Below are positions 20,063-31,730 of a stretch of DNA of 64,000 nt, one piece after another (the stretch's first letter is position 1; each line of letters begins with the position of its first letter). The DNA lies in assembly GCA_019118275.1 (NCBI GenBank), contig DWZH01000107.1:1-64000 (forward strand), given 5' to 3'. The position numbers and the translations under genes are program-made. Source of the DNA: Candidatus Brachybacterium merdavium (lineage in GTDB: Bacteria > Actinomycetota > Actinomycetes > Actinomycetales > Dermabacteraceae). The notes under the pieces were generated by a model. That model did no database searches, was not told the origin of the DNA, and was given only the letters and a program-made list of their open reading frames with translations.

Positions 20063-21418
20063 ATGAAGCGTGACGCAGCTCGGCCCCGTCCTCTGACCGG
20101 CGTGCGGAACCGGCTGGACCGGGTCCGGCCTCGCACCGACCAGGGCAGATGGGCAGAGGCCGTCGGCATCGGTGCGGTCGGTGCGGCCGCGATGTTCACT
20201 GTCAGCGCAGGCGCGCTGACCATCGGCGCCCGGGTGATGGCCCGCCTGCCGCTGGTGCCGCAGCTGGGGGTGCGCCAGCGCCCCGGCCTCCCGGTGCGTG
20301 CTGTCTATCCCGACCGTGTCCATCTCGACACCACGCCCGAGTCCGAGCGGGGCGGCTACCTGGCGCTGCGGCAGTCCGGCGGCGCGGTCCACGTGAGGCT
20401 GGGACCGGTCGACGGGCGCCCCACCCCGACCACCGTCTCCCGTCCGCTGTTGGCCTCGGACACCGCCGAGCGGCTGAGCGTGGACAGGGCCGCCTCCAAC
20501 GGCTTCTTTTGGGCGGGCACGCCCCGCACCGCCCACGGCTTGGAGACCGAGGAGGTCGAGGTCGACTCCCCGGTCGGACACATGCCCGCCTGGTTGGTGC
20601 GGCCCGATCCCGCCGAGGGGGCGGAGCCTAGCTCGGCCGACACATGGGCGATCCTCATCCACGGGCACGGCGCCATGCGCGGTGAGGCGCTGCGGGTGAT
20701 CCCGTTGCTGCACCGTCTGGGACTGACCAGCCTGACCATCACCTACCGCAATGACACCGGTGCTCCCGCCTCGGCCGATCGCATGCATCATCTGGGCCTG
20801 GCCGAATGGGAGGACACCGAGGCGGCCATCGAGTACGCCGTGGCCCGCGGGGCCCGCCGGATCGTGCTGATGGGCTGGTCGATGGGCGGCGGCATCGCGC
20901 TGCGCACCTCCGTGCGCTCGGCCCACCGCGACCGGATCCGCAGTCTGATCCTGGACTCGCCGGCGGTCGACTGGCAGGACATCCTGATCTACCACGCCAC
21001 CGCGCTGCGGGCACCGCGTCCCATGCGCCGGCTGGCCCTGTGGATGATGACCTCCCGGCTCGGCGCGAGGATGGTGCGCCTGCACGAACCGCTGGCGCTG
21101 CACGAGATGAGACCCGAGTACCACGCCGCCCACCTGGACCACCCGACCCTGCTGTTCCACGCGCTGGACGATGCCACGGTCCCACCCGCCCCGAGCCGCC
21201 GGCTGGCCGCTCTGCGCCCCGACCTGGTGGAGTTCGTGCCCGTCGAGGGGGCCTCGCACACCCGCGAATGGAACCGGGACCCGGCACGCTGGGAGCGTGC
21301 CGTCGCCGAGCACCTGATCCGGGTGCTCGAGCTCCCGGTCGACCCCCGCTCCCTGCAGCTGCCGGTGCGCGACCCCGCCGCCCCCGCGCTGGAAGGATCG
21401 GTGGGACTGCGGCTCTGA
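20063..21418 (+). CDS. Alpha/beta hydrolase
   Basis: WAILIHGHGAMRGE and VLMGWSMGGGIALRTS nucleophile elbow; catalytic His in GASHTREWN; internal ATG start. Confidence 0.85.
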   Translation: MKRDAARPRPLTGVRNRLDRVRPRTDQGRWAEAVGIGAVGAAAMFTVSAGALTIGARVMARLPLVPQLGVRQRPGLPVRAVYPDRVHLDTTPESERGGYLALRQSGGAVHVRLGPVDGRPTPTTVSRPLLASDTAERLSVDRAASNGFFWAGTPRTAHGLETEEVEVDSPVGHMPAWLVRPDPAEGAEPSSADTWAILIHGHGAMRGEALRVIPLLHRLGLTSLTITYRNDTGAPASADRMHHLGLAEWEDTEAAIEYAVARGARRIVLMGWSMGGGIALRTSVRSAHRDRIRSLILDSPAVDWQDILIYHATALRAPRPMRRLALWMMTSRLGARMVRLHEPLALHEMRPEYHAAHLDHPTLLFHALDDATVPPAPSRRLAALRPDLVEFVPVEGASHTREWNRDPARWERAVAEHLIRVLELPVDPRSLQLPVRDPAAPALEGSVGLRL

Positions 21419-21425
21419 GCGCTCC

Positions 21426-22169
21426 TCAGCCGGCCCGCAGGTACCTGCTGATGGTGGCGTGCTCTCCGGTGATCAGCGAGGACAGCTGCCAGGTGAGGTC
21501 ATGGGCGGCCCCGTTGATCACTCGCGGGGAGGGCCCGCCGACACTGCGGTGGGTGACCGAGAAGCACAGTTCGTCCAGCAGGCCCTCGGCGGCCAGCCGA
21601 GCCAGCGAGGCAGGCCCTCCCTCCGCCTGGATGCCGCGGTAGCCGCGCTCGGCCAGAGCGGAGACCGCTTCCGCCGCGGTGGAGGCCGCGATCACCTGCG
21701 CGGCGGGGATCCCGGCCCGCCTGCCGGCCGCGCCCGCCACCTGGGCGGGAGCGATCAGGAAGGTCGGCCAGTCCGCCTCGAGCGTGCTCGGCAGCTCCCC
21801 GCTGCTGGACCAGACCGCGAGCGCGGGTCGTCGCCCGCCGCCGGGCCGACGTGAGGGGCTCAGCAGATCGGCCCGGCCCTGCGGGCGCCGGTAGTCCTCG
21901 GACCGCACCGTCGACGCCCCGACCAGCACCACGTCCGCGAGCGCCCGCAGCACGCCGAAGACGAGGGAGTCGTCGGGATTGCGCAGGGAGCCGCTGGTGC
22001 CGTCGGCCCCGGTGACCGCCCCGTCGACAGTGGTGTTCATCATCGCCCGCACCCAGGTCGCCTCCCGCGGGAAGGCATACAGCTCGGCGAGCGCCATCGC
22101 CCCGTCCGTGTCCTGGGTGATCGCCTCGGGCGCCGGCAGCGGGGCGCCGTCGCGCAGCAGCAGGTGCAC
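21426..22169 (-). CDS. RibD C-terminal-like pyrimidine reductase / dihydrofolate reductase family protein
   Basis: MMNTTVDGAVTGADGTSGSLRNPDDSLVFGVLRALADVVLVGASTVRSEDY and IQAEGGPASLARLAAEGLLDEL. Confidence 0.85.
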   Translation of the reverse strand: MHLLLRDGAPLPAPEAITQDTDGAMALAELYAFPREATWVRAMMNTTVDGAVTGADGTSGSLRNPDDSLVFGVLRALADVVLVGASTVRSEDYRRPQGRADLLSPSRRPGGGRRPALAVWSSSGELPSTLEADWPTFLIAPAQVAGAAGRRAGIPAAQVIAASTAAEAVSALAERGYRGIQAEGGPASLARLAAEGLLDELCFSVTHRSVGGPSPRVINGAAHDLTWQLSSLITGEHATISRYLRAG

Positions 22170-22264
22170 AGCAGTCTCCTCGGGATCGACTCCCGCCGAT
22201 CATCGCGCATGTGATCCGTGACCGCAACCCCGGATGCATGGGCACGACCCCTAGACTGGCCCGC

Positions 22265-23344
22265 GTGACCACTGCGCTCGCCGACCGACGGCCCGAACCG
22301 ACCCTGGAGCGTCTGCTGGCCGATCTGGTGCCGCCGCCGCGGTTCGCGCAGGCGCGGCTGGACAACTACGTCCCCGATCCGGCACATCCCTCCCAGGCCC
22401 AGGCGAAGGAAGCGATCACCGAGTTCGCGGAGCGCCTCGGCCGTCCCCGGGGCGGGTTGCGCGCCCTGCTGCGACGCAGACCCGACCCGGCCCGCGGGAT
22501 CTACCTCGACGGAGGCTTCGGGGTGGGCAAGACCCACCTGCTGACCTCCCTGTTCCACGCGGCCGACGGCCACCGCGTCTACGGCACCTTTGTCGAGTAC
22601 ACCCACCTGGTCGGCGCTCTGGGCTTCCAGAGAGCGGTGGACCTGCTGGGCGGATCGGTGCTGGTGTGCATCGACGAGTTCGAGCTCGACGACCCCGGCG
22701 ACACACTGCTGATGACCCGTCTGATCCGCGAGCTGTCCGACCGCGGTGTCGCCGTGGCGGCGACCTCCAACACCCTGCCCGAGGCGCTGGGGGAGGGCCG
22801 CTTCGCCGCCCAGGACTTCCTGCGCGAGATCCAGTCGATGGCCGAGCGCTTCGAGGTGCTGCGGGTCGACGGGGAGGACTACCGGCGCCGCGACAGCGTG
22901 GCAACCATCACCGCCCTGCCGGAGACCACGGTGCGCGAGCGGGCCAAGAGCTCCGACGCCGCCTCCCTGGACGACTTCGAGAGCCTGCTGGGGCACCTGA
23001 CAAGGGTCCACCCCTCCCGGTACGGCGCGATGATCGACGGTGTCACTGCCGCGCACGTGACCGGGATGCGCACCATCGGCCACCACCACGATGCGCTGCG
23101 GTTCGTGGTCCTCATCGACCGGCTCTACGACCGCCAGGTGCCGATGCTGGTCTCGGCCGCGGACTGCGACCTCGACGCGGACTCCGACCCGGCCGCGATG
23201 ACGATCCAGCAGCTGTACACACCGGAGCTGCTGGGCAGCGGCTACCGCAAGAAGTACTTCCGCTCCCTGTCCCGGCTGGCGTCCCTGGCCCATGACGGCG
23301 CCCGCTCGGTCAGCGCGGAGCGGGCCGTCCAGCATCCCTCGTGA
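22265..23344 (+). CDS. zapE: Cell division protein ZapE / AFG1-like ATPase
   Basis: GIYLDGGFGVGKTHLLTSLFHA, VLVCIDEFELDDPGDTLLMTRL, ATSNTLPE; GTG start. Confidence 0.9.
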   Translation: MTTALADRRPEPTLERLLADLVPPPRFAQARLDNYVPDPAHPSQAQAKEAITEFAERLGRPRGGLRALLRRRPDPARGIYLDGGFGVGKTHLLTSLFHAADGHRVYGTFVEYTHLVGALGFQRAVDLLGGSVLVCIDEFELDDPGDTLLMTRLIRELSDRGVAVAATSNTLPEALGEGRFAAQDFLREIQSMAERFEVLRVDGEDYRRRDSVATITALPETTVRERAKSSDAASLDDFESLLGHLTRVHPSRYGAMIDGVTAAHVTGMRTIGHHHDALRFVVLIDRLYDRQVPMLVSAADCDLDADSDPAAMTIQQLYTPELLGSGYRKKYFRSLSRLASLAHDGARSVSAERAVQHPS

Positions 23345-23352
23345 GGAGAGCC

Positions 23353-24093
23353 ATGCCCCCAGCTCGCACCCTGCAGGTCGACCTCGCCGGGGCCACCGCC
23401 GTGGTCACCGGTTCCACCCGCGGCATCGGCCGGGCCATCTCCCGGCGCCTGCTCGACGCCGGCGCCCAGGTGATCGGTCTGCAGCGCGGCACCGGATCCC
23501 TCGGCGCGGGCCACACCACCCTGAGCGTGGACCTCGCCGACGCGGACGCCCGCCAGGCCGCAGTGGACCGGGTCCTGGCCGACCACCGCGTCGACATCCT
23601 GGTCAACAACGCCGGGATCAACCTGCGCCACCGCTTCGAGGACTTCCCTCTGGCGGAGTTCTCGCAGGTGATGGCCGTGAATCTGGATGCCGTGGTGCAC
23701 TTGACGCAGGCCCTGGGCACCCCGATGCTCGAACGGGGAGAGGGCCGCATCATCACCATCGCCTCGATGCTGTCCTACTTCGGCGGGCTCAACGCCTCGG
23801 CCTACGCGGCCTCCAAGGGCGCCGTCACCCAGCTGACCAAGTCGGTGGCCAATGAGTGGGCCGGGCACGGGGTCGCCGTCAACGCGGTCGCCCCCGGGTA
23901 CATCGCCACCGAGCTGAACACCTCCCTGCGCGAGGACGAGGCCCGCAACAGCGAGATCCTGGGCCGGATCCCGGCCGGTCGCTGGGGCGCGGCCGAGGAC
24001 ATCGCCGGCACCGTGCTGTTCTTGACCAGCGAGGGCGCCGACTACCTGCACGGGGCCGTGCTCCCCGTCGACGGAGGCTACCTGGGGCGGTAG
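23353..24093 (+). CDS. SDR family oxidoreductase (KduD-like)
   Basis: AVVTGSTRGIGRAISRRLL, NNAGIN, YAASKGAVTQLTKSVANEW. Confidence 0.9.
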   Translation: MPPARTLQVDLAGATAVVTGSTRGIGRAISRRLLDAGAQVIGLQRGTGSLGAGHTTLSVDLADADARQAAVDRVLADHRVDILVNNAGINLRHRFEDFPLAEFSQVMAVNLDAVVHLTQALGTPMLERGEGRIITIASMLSYFGGLNASAYAASKGAVTQLTKSVANEWAGHGVAVNAVAPGYIATELNTSLREDEARNSEILGRIPAGRWGAAEDIAGTVLFLTSEGADYLHGAVLPVDGGYLGR

Positions 24094-25883
24094 ATCAGCG
24101 CCCCGGGGCCGATCAGCTGCGCGGGCAGCTCCGCCCGCTGGACCTGGGGGTCCAGCAGCCGGTGGCTGGAGGCCAGCAGCGTCGCCCCCTCGGCGTCCGG
24201 GACCGCCACCGGGCCCTGCCCGCGATGGGACAGCACCGCGATGCGGCCGCGGCGCATCGCGACCGTGTCGGGGCCCAGCATCTCCACGGCCGTCGCGGAC
24301 AGCTCCGGGCTCGACAGCTCGGCGTGCTCCCGGCGCAGCGAGATCAGCTGCCGGTACCACTCCAGCATGCGGGCGTGATCGCTGGTGGCGAGCTCGTCCC
24401 AGCGCAGGAACGCGGACTCGAAGGTGGAGCGGACCTGCGGGTCGGGAACCTGCTCGTCCCAGCCCATCCTCGCGAACTCCTCGGCGCGGCCGGCGCTGAC
24501 CAGAGGCCCCAGCTGCTCGTCGTGGTCGGTGAAGTAGGTGAAGGGCGTCGAGGCTGCCCATTCCTCGCCCTGGAAGAGCATCGGAGTGCCCGGCCCCAGC
24601 AGGATCAGGGCGATCGCCGCTGCGTGCCGGCCCGGTGAGATCCGGTGGTGGATGCGGTCGCCGGTGGCCCGGTTGCCGACCTGGTCGTGGTTCTGCAGGA
24701 AGGTCACGAAGCTGTGCCCGTCGTAGTGCTCGGAGCCGGGATCCACGGGTGCCCCCCACAGCTGCCCGCGGAAGGAGGACCAGGAGCCGGCATGCAGGAA
24801 GATCCGCGTCAGGACCGTGCCGAGCACCTCCGCGGTGCCGAAGTCGGCGTAGTAGCCCTGGCGCTCGCCCGTGACCCAGGCATGGACCCCGTGGTGGACG
24901 TCGTCGGCCCACTGCATGTCCATGCCCAGCCCGCCGGCGGAGGTGCCGGTGACGGTGGCGGGGTCGTTGCGGTCCGATTCGGCCATCAGGGCCAGGGGCC
25001 GGCCCGTCTGCCGGGACCAGTGCGCGGTCGCCTCGGCGAGCTCGGCCAGGAAGTGGGTGCCGGAGTCGTCACGCAGCTCGTGCACGGCGTCCAGGCGCAG
25101 CCCGTCGAGCCCCAGCTCCACCAGCCACAGCCGTGCCGCGCCCAGCAGGAAGTCGCGCACCTCCCGGGAGCCGTCCTGGTCGAGATTGATGGCCTCGCCC
25201 CAGGGCGTGTGGTGCTGGTCGGTGAAGTAGGGGCCCAGCATCCCCAGGTAGTTGCCGGAGGGGCCCAGATGGTTGTGGACCACGTCCAGGATCACCGCGA
25301 GCCCCCGCCCGTGGGCGGCCGCGATGAAGCGGGCGAAGGCCTCCGGCCCCCCGTAGGCGGCATGGGTGGCGTACAGTCCCACCCCGTCGTAGCCCCAGCC
25401 GCGGTCCCCGGGGAAGGTCGCCACCGGCATCACCTCGACCGCCTCGACCCCGAGGTCGACGAGATGGTCCAGCCGGTCGATCGCCGTGTCGAAGGTGCCT
25501 CCGCGGCCCTCGGGCCCCGCGGTGAAGGTCCCCACGTGCAGCTCGTAGATCACCGCTCCCCGCAGCTCACGGCCGGACCACCCGCCCTCTGAGCGCAGAG
25601 GGCGCGGGTCGACCACCTCGCTGTCGGCGTGGACGCCGTCCGGCTGCGAGAGGGAGCGCGGATCGGGGATCCACAGCTGTGTGTCATCGAGCCGGAAGGC
25701 GTAGCGCTCGCCGGGCCGGGCCGGGACGCCCGGCAGCTCGAACCAGCCGCCCGCACCGGGCTGCATCGCATGTTCGGCGCCATCGATGCGGATCGTGACG
25801 GCATCGGCCTTCGGTGCCCACAGCCGGTAGCGGTCGTAGCGCCGCGGGGCCACGGGCTCGGGGGACCGGGGCGACTCGCTCAT
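24078..25883 (-). CDS. treZ: Malto-oligosyltrehalose trehalohydrolase
   Basis: GVEAVEVMPVATFPGDRGWGYDGVGLYA, GLRLDAVHELRD, LMAESDRND; adjacent to treY. Confidence 0.93.
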   Translation of the reverse strand: MSESPRSPEPVAPRRYDRYRLWAPKADAVTIRIDGAEHAMQPGAGGWFELPGVPARPGERYAFRLDDTQLWIPDPRSLSQPDGVHADSEVVDPRPLRSEGGWSGRELRGAVIYELHVGTFTAGPEGRGGTFDTAIDRLDHLVDLGVEAVEVMPVATFPGDRGWGYDGVGLYATHAAYGGPEAFARFIAAAHGRGLAVILDVVHNHLGPSGNYLGMLGPYFTDQHHTPWGEAINLDQDGSREVRDFLLGAARLWLVELGLDGLRLDAVHELRDDSGTHFLAELAEATAHWSRQTGRPLALMAESDRNDPATVTGTSAGGLGMDMQWADDVHHGVHAWVTGERQGYYADFGTAEVLGTVLTRIFLHAGSWSSFRGQLWGAPVDPGSEHYDGHSFVTFLQNHDQVGNRATGDRIHHRISPGRHAAAIALILLGPGTPMLFQGEEWAASTPFTYFTDHDEQLGPLVSAGRAEEFARMGWDEQVPDPQVRSTFESAFLRWDELATSDHARMLEWYRQLISLRREHAELSSPELSATAVEMLGPDTVAMRRGRIAVLSHRGQGPVAVPDAEGATLLASSHRLLDPQVQRAELPAQLIGPGALIYRPR

Positions 25884-28471
25884 CGGGGCTCCTCGTCCGC
25901 GGCCGCCGCGGCGGACGGCCCTGCGTGATCGGTGTCCTCCGGCGGGCATCGCACCAGCAGCGCCACCGGCCAGTGGTCCAGCAGCTCACCCAGCTCCACC
26001 AGGCCGCCCTCGAGCTCACGGCCGGTCAGGGTCTCGCACCAGCGGCCCTCCGGCAGCGCCAGCCAGGCATCGCCCCAGCCGCCCCGATGGGCCAGGGTCT
26101 GGGCCAGGCGGGTGGCAACCGTCACCACCTCCAGCTCCTCCCGGCCGACGCCGCGTCCGAAGGCCACCGCGTGCCCGGTGGTGGTGGGCAGTGGGCGGTA
26201 GCTGGCCCCGCGCCCCTGGAACAGCTCGGGACGCTTCCGGCGCAGCACCAGGGCACGGTGGGTCAGCCACAGCTTCTCGTCGCCGATCCCGTCGGGGCCC
26301 GCGCCCTCGATCATGCGGTCCAGCCGCTCGGCATGGGCCCGGTGATCGACCTCGCGACGGTTGTCGGGGTCCACCAGGGAGAAGTCGACGGACTCGTTGC
26401 CCTGGTACACGTCCGGCACGCCCGGCATGGTCAGCTGGATCAGCTTCTGCCCCAGAATCGCGGAGCGCTGCGAGACCAGGGTGCGCCGGGTCCACTCCTC
26501 CAGGATCCGGGAGACCTCCGAGCTCGCCAGGGCCGCGCGGCCCAGGTCCTGCACCTGCTGCTCGTACTCGTGGTCCTGCTCGGTCCAGGTGGTGTGGAGC
26601 TTCGCCTCGCGCATCGCCTTGCTCAGGTACCCCTCGAGGCGCTCGGCGGTGATCGGCGCGGCTCCTGAGCCGGGCAGCTCCCAGCAGGCCGCCAGGGTCT
26701 GCCACAGCAGCAGCTCGATCGCCCCGTCCACCTGGTCGCCGCGTGAGGCGGCGGTGGCATGGTCCAGCGCCTGGACCGTCAGCGCCCACTCCAGCGGTTG
26801 CTCCGTCAACGCCGCCAGACGTGCCCGCACGTCCTCGCTGCGTTTCGTGTCATGGGTGGACAGCGTGGTCATCGTGTCCGGGCGGGTGCGGATCATGGTG
26901 GCGGCGTGGTCGTGCAGCACATCGGGCTCGACGCCGATCCGATCCGGGTCCGATCCCACCTCGTTGACCGCGAGGAAGCGGGTGTAACGGTAGAAGGCCG
27001 TGTCCTCGAGAGCCTTGGCGTGCACCGGCCCGCAGGTCTGCGCGAAGCGCACCATCACCTCGGCGCGCTCGGCGCTGGCTGTGCGGCCGGCCGAACCGAT
27101 CTCGTCGCCGCACACCAGGGCCACCACCGTCTCCAGGGTGGCCGACAGGTCCTCGTCCTCGCCGAGCACGGTGCGGGCCCGTGCCGCGGCCTGCTCGATC
27201 ACCGCCCGCTCGGAGCCGGGGGCGGGCTCCCCGGGCACGAGGTAGGCGCGGTAGCGGTCCATGGCGCCCAGCAGCGCCACGATCACCTTCTGGATGTTGC
27301 GCCGCGTGGTGTCGCGCAACCGGATGTCCGCCTGGCAGATGCCGTGGATGAGCACCGTCAACCGCTCGACCTCCGCCCACAGGCTGGTGGAGATGATCTG
27401 CTCCGTGGATTCCGCGGCGACCTCCGCGAAGGGACGCAGGTCCCCGGTCCGGCGCTGCCACAGATGCGTCAGCCCCAGCGCGCCGCGGGGGTCGTGGAAC
27501 AGACCGCCCACCCGCCACAGGGCGTCGTAGCCGGTGGTGCCGGCGCAGGGGAAGTCCCCGGGCAGATGCTCCTCGCCCTCCAGGATCTTCTCCACCACGG
27601 TCCAGGCGCCCCCGGTGGCCTCGTCGAGGTCGCGCAGATAGCCGCGCGGGTCGCTCAGCCCGTCGGGGTGGTCGATCCGATAGCCGTCGATCACCCCCTC
27701 GCCCTGCAGGCGCAGCAGCGTGGCATGGGTCGCCTCGAACACGTGCGGCAGCTCGACCCGCACCGCCGCGAGCGTGTCCACGTCGAAGAAGCGGCGATAG
27801 TTCAGCTCTTCGTCGGAGACCTTCCAGTAGGCCAGACGGTAGAACTGCCGGTCCAGCAGGTCGGCCAGGCCCAGGTGCTCGGTGCCCGCAGCGATCGGGA
27901 GCACGTGGTCGTAGTAGCGCACCACCGGCTCCGTGGTCACCGACCCGTCCGGCTGCGGGATCTCCGCGGTGCCGGTCGAGATCTCCTCATCGGCCAGGAC
28001 CGCTCCGATGGGGCGGCCCAGCACCGGGACCAGCACGGAGCGCTCGCCGGAGGGATCCAGGTCGAACCAGTCAGCGAAGGGGGAGCCGGGGCCGTCGCGC
28101 AGCACCGACCACAGTGCCCGGTTGTGCCATACCGGGGTGGGGATGGCCATGTGGTTGGGGACCACGTCGACGATCAGTCCCATGCCGTGATCGTGGAGGG
28201 CCCGGGACAGCCGGCGCAGCGCCTCCTCCCCGCCGATCTCGGCCGCGATGCGGCTGTGGTCGACCACGTCATAGCCGTGGGTGGAGCCCGGGGCGGCCTG
28301 CAACACGGGGGAGCAGAACAGGTGGCCGACCCCCAGCCGGGCCAGGTATGGCACCAGAGCGGCGGCGTCATCGGCCGTGAACCCCTGGTGCAGCTGCACA
28401 CGGTAGGTCGAAGTGGGCACGGCACCGATGGCGGGCGAGTGGCCCGCAGCGGGGCGCAGGGGGCTGGTCAT
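25880..28471 (-). CDS. treY: Malto-oligosyltrehalose synthase
   Basis: PTSTYRVQLHQGFTADDAAALVPYLARLGVGHLFCSPVLQAAPGSTHGYDVVD; alternative in-frame start at 28492. Confidence 0.93.
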   Translation of the reverse strand: MTSPLRPAAGHSPAIGAVPTSTYRVQLHQGFTADDAAALVPYLARLGVGHLFCSPVLQAAPGSTHGYDVVDHSRIAAEIGGEEALRRLSRALHDHGMGLIVDVVPNHMAIPTPVWHNRALWSVLRDGPGSPFADWFDLDPSGERSVLVPVLGRPIGAVLADEEISTGTAEIPQPDGSVTTEPVVRYYDHVLPIAAGTEHLGLADLLDRQFYRLAYWKVSDEELNYRRFFDVDTLAAVRVELPHVFEATHATLLRLQGEGVIDGYRIDHPDGLSDPRGYLRDLDEATGGAWTVVEKILEGEEHLPGDFPCAGTTGYDALWRVGGLFHDPRGALGLTHLWQRRTGDLRPFAEVAAESTEQIISTSLWAEVERLTVLIHGICQADIRLRDTTRRNIQKVIVALLGAMDRYRAYLVPGEPAPGSERAVIEQAAARARTVLGEDEDLSATLETVVALVCGDEIGSAGRTASAERAEVMVRFAQTCGPVHAKALEDTAFYRYTRFLAVNEVGSDPDRIGVEPDVLHDHAATMIRTRPDTMTTLSTHDTKRSEDVRARLAALTEQPLEWALTVQALDHATAASRGDQVDGAIELLLWQTLAACWELPGSGAAPITAERLEGYLSKAMREAKLHTTWTEQDHEYEQQVQDLGRAALASSEVSRILEEWTRRTLVSQRSAILGQKLIQLTMPGVPDVYQGNESVDFSLVDPDNRREVDHRAHAERLDRMIEGAGPDGIGDEKLWLTHRALVLRRKRPELFQGRGASYRPLPTTTGHAVAFGRGVGREELEVVTVATRLAQTLAHRGGWGDAWLALPEGRWCETLTGRELEGGLVELGELLDHWPVALLVRCPPEDTDHAGPSAAAAADEEPR

Positions 28472-28509
28472 GGGGTCCCTCCCGTGGCTCATGGGGTCCC
28501 TTCCGTGGC
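28468..28509 (-). repeat. 21-bp tandem duplication covering the treY ribosome-binding site and start codon
   Basis: tcatggggtccctcccgtggc (28468-28488) / tcatggggtcccttccgtggc (28489-28509); minus strand reads ..GGAAGGGACCCCATGAGCCACGGGAGGGACCCCATGACC. Confidence 0.9.
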
Positions 28510-28529
28510 GTGTCCGTGGCGTGGCGGGG

Positions 28530-30692
<2,163 letters not shown>

Positions 30693-30773
30693 GACCACAG
30701 AGTAGACGGCCCCGGCGCGGAGCGCTCCGACGGACGGTCACGAGAGATCTCGGTCGGCGCGTCAAGGGAGGGG

Positions 30774-30845
30774 TGGGCGATACTGGGTTCGAACCAGTGA
30801 CCTCTTCCGTGTCAGGGAAGCGCGCTACCGCTGCGCCAATCGCCC
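30774..30845 (-). tRNA. tRNA-Val (GAC)
   Basis: gggcgattggcgcagcggtagcgcgcttccctgacacggaagaggtcactggttcgaacccagtatcgccca; loop CTGACAC. Confidence 0.95.
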
Positions 30846-30874
30846 TCGCCACGCAGCCCAGGGGTGCGCGGTGG

Positions 30875-30945
30875 AGGTGGGTACGGGATTCGAACCCGTG
30901 TACACGGCTTTGCAGGCCGTTGCCTAACCACTCGGCCAACCCACC
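30875..30945 (-). tRNA. tRNA-Cys (GCA)
   Basis: ggtgggttggccgagtggttaggcaacggcctgcaaagccgtgtacacgggttcgaatcccgtacccacct. Confidence 0.95.
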
Positions 30946-30967
30946 GGGGGATGCTCTCGCATCATAC

Positions 30968-31006
30968 GGAACGGCGCTCCCGACGAGATGTCGGGAGCGC
31001 CGTTCC
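30968..31006. terminator. Strong 16-bp hairpin between tRNA-Cys and tRNA-Gly
   Basis: ggaacggcgctcccga-cgagatg-tcgggagcgccgttcc, fully complementary arms. Confidence 0.7.
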
Positions 31007-31011
31007 CCCGG

Positions 31012-31084
31012 AGCGGACGACCGGATTCGAACCGGCGACCCTCACCTTGGCAAGGTGATGCTCTACCAGCTGAGCTACGTCCGC
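31012..31084 (-). tRNA. tRNA-Gly (GCC)
   Basis: gcggacgtagctcagctggtagagcatcaccttgccaaggtgagggtcgccggttcgaatccggtcgtccgct. Confidence 0.95.
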
Positions 31085-31110
31085 ATGACGGGGATCCGAG
31101 GATCCCGTCG

Positions 31111-31182
31111 TGGGCGATACTGGGTTCGAACCAGTGACCTCTTCCGTGTGAAGGAAGCGCGCTACCACTGCGCCAATCGCCC
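31111..31182 (-). tRNA. tRNA-Val (CAC)
   Basis: gggcgattggcgcagtggtagcgcgcttccttcacacggaagaggtcactggttcgaacccagtatcgccca; loop TTCACAC. Confidence 0.93.
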
Positions 31183-31512
31183 GAAGATGCTGGCCACCGT
31201 CTCCGGCGGACTCGCAGAAGCTTACATGAGCCTGGCCCAGGTTGCCGCATCGAGAACGTGTGAGGTGCATCCCGCTGGCGCGCCCCGTGAGCGGTGCGGC
31301 GTGATCACGGGCCTCCCGGACGTGCCTTCGAGGGCGCGAGGCATGACCGGGGCGCGATCGGGGCGTGATCGTCGGCGGCGGCGCCGTGGCCGGGCGGCCG
31401 CGCCTGCGGCCGCAGCGACCGGCGGTGACGTCCGACACGACCAGCGGCGACGGTTTGCGCTGCCGATGGCGGGGGAACTAGGGTGGCTCTTCGTCGGCCT
31501 CGCTGACACAGT

Positions 31513-31585
31513 GCGGACGTAGCTCAGCTGGTAGAGCATCACCTTGCCAAGGTGAGGGTCGCCGGTTCGAATCCGGTCGTCCGCT
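31513..31585 (+). tRNA. tRNA-Gly (GCC)
   Basis: Identical to the minus-strand tRNA-Gly at 31012-31084. Confidence 0.95.
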
Positions 31586-31614
31586 CCATCCTGATCTGGC
31601 GCCTTCGGGTGCAC

Positions 31615-31686
31615 GGGCGATTGGCGCAGCGGTAGCGCGCTTCCCTGACACGGAAGAGGTCACTGGTTCGAACCCAGTATCGCCCA
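31615..31686 (+). tRNA. tRNA-Val (GAC)
   Basis: Identical to the minus-strand tRNA-Val(GAC) at 30774-30845. Confidence 0.95.
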
Positions 31687-31697
31687 CCACCAGTGCA

Positions 31698-31730
31698 GAG
31701 CCCCGATCCCGTCTGGATCGGGGCTCTTCT
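31698..31730 (+). terminator. Terminator of the plus-strand tRNA-Gly/Val unit
   Basis: gagccccgatcc-cgtct-ggatcggggctc followed by ttct. Confidence 0.7.
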
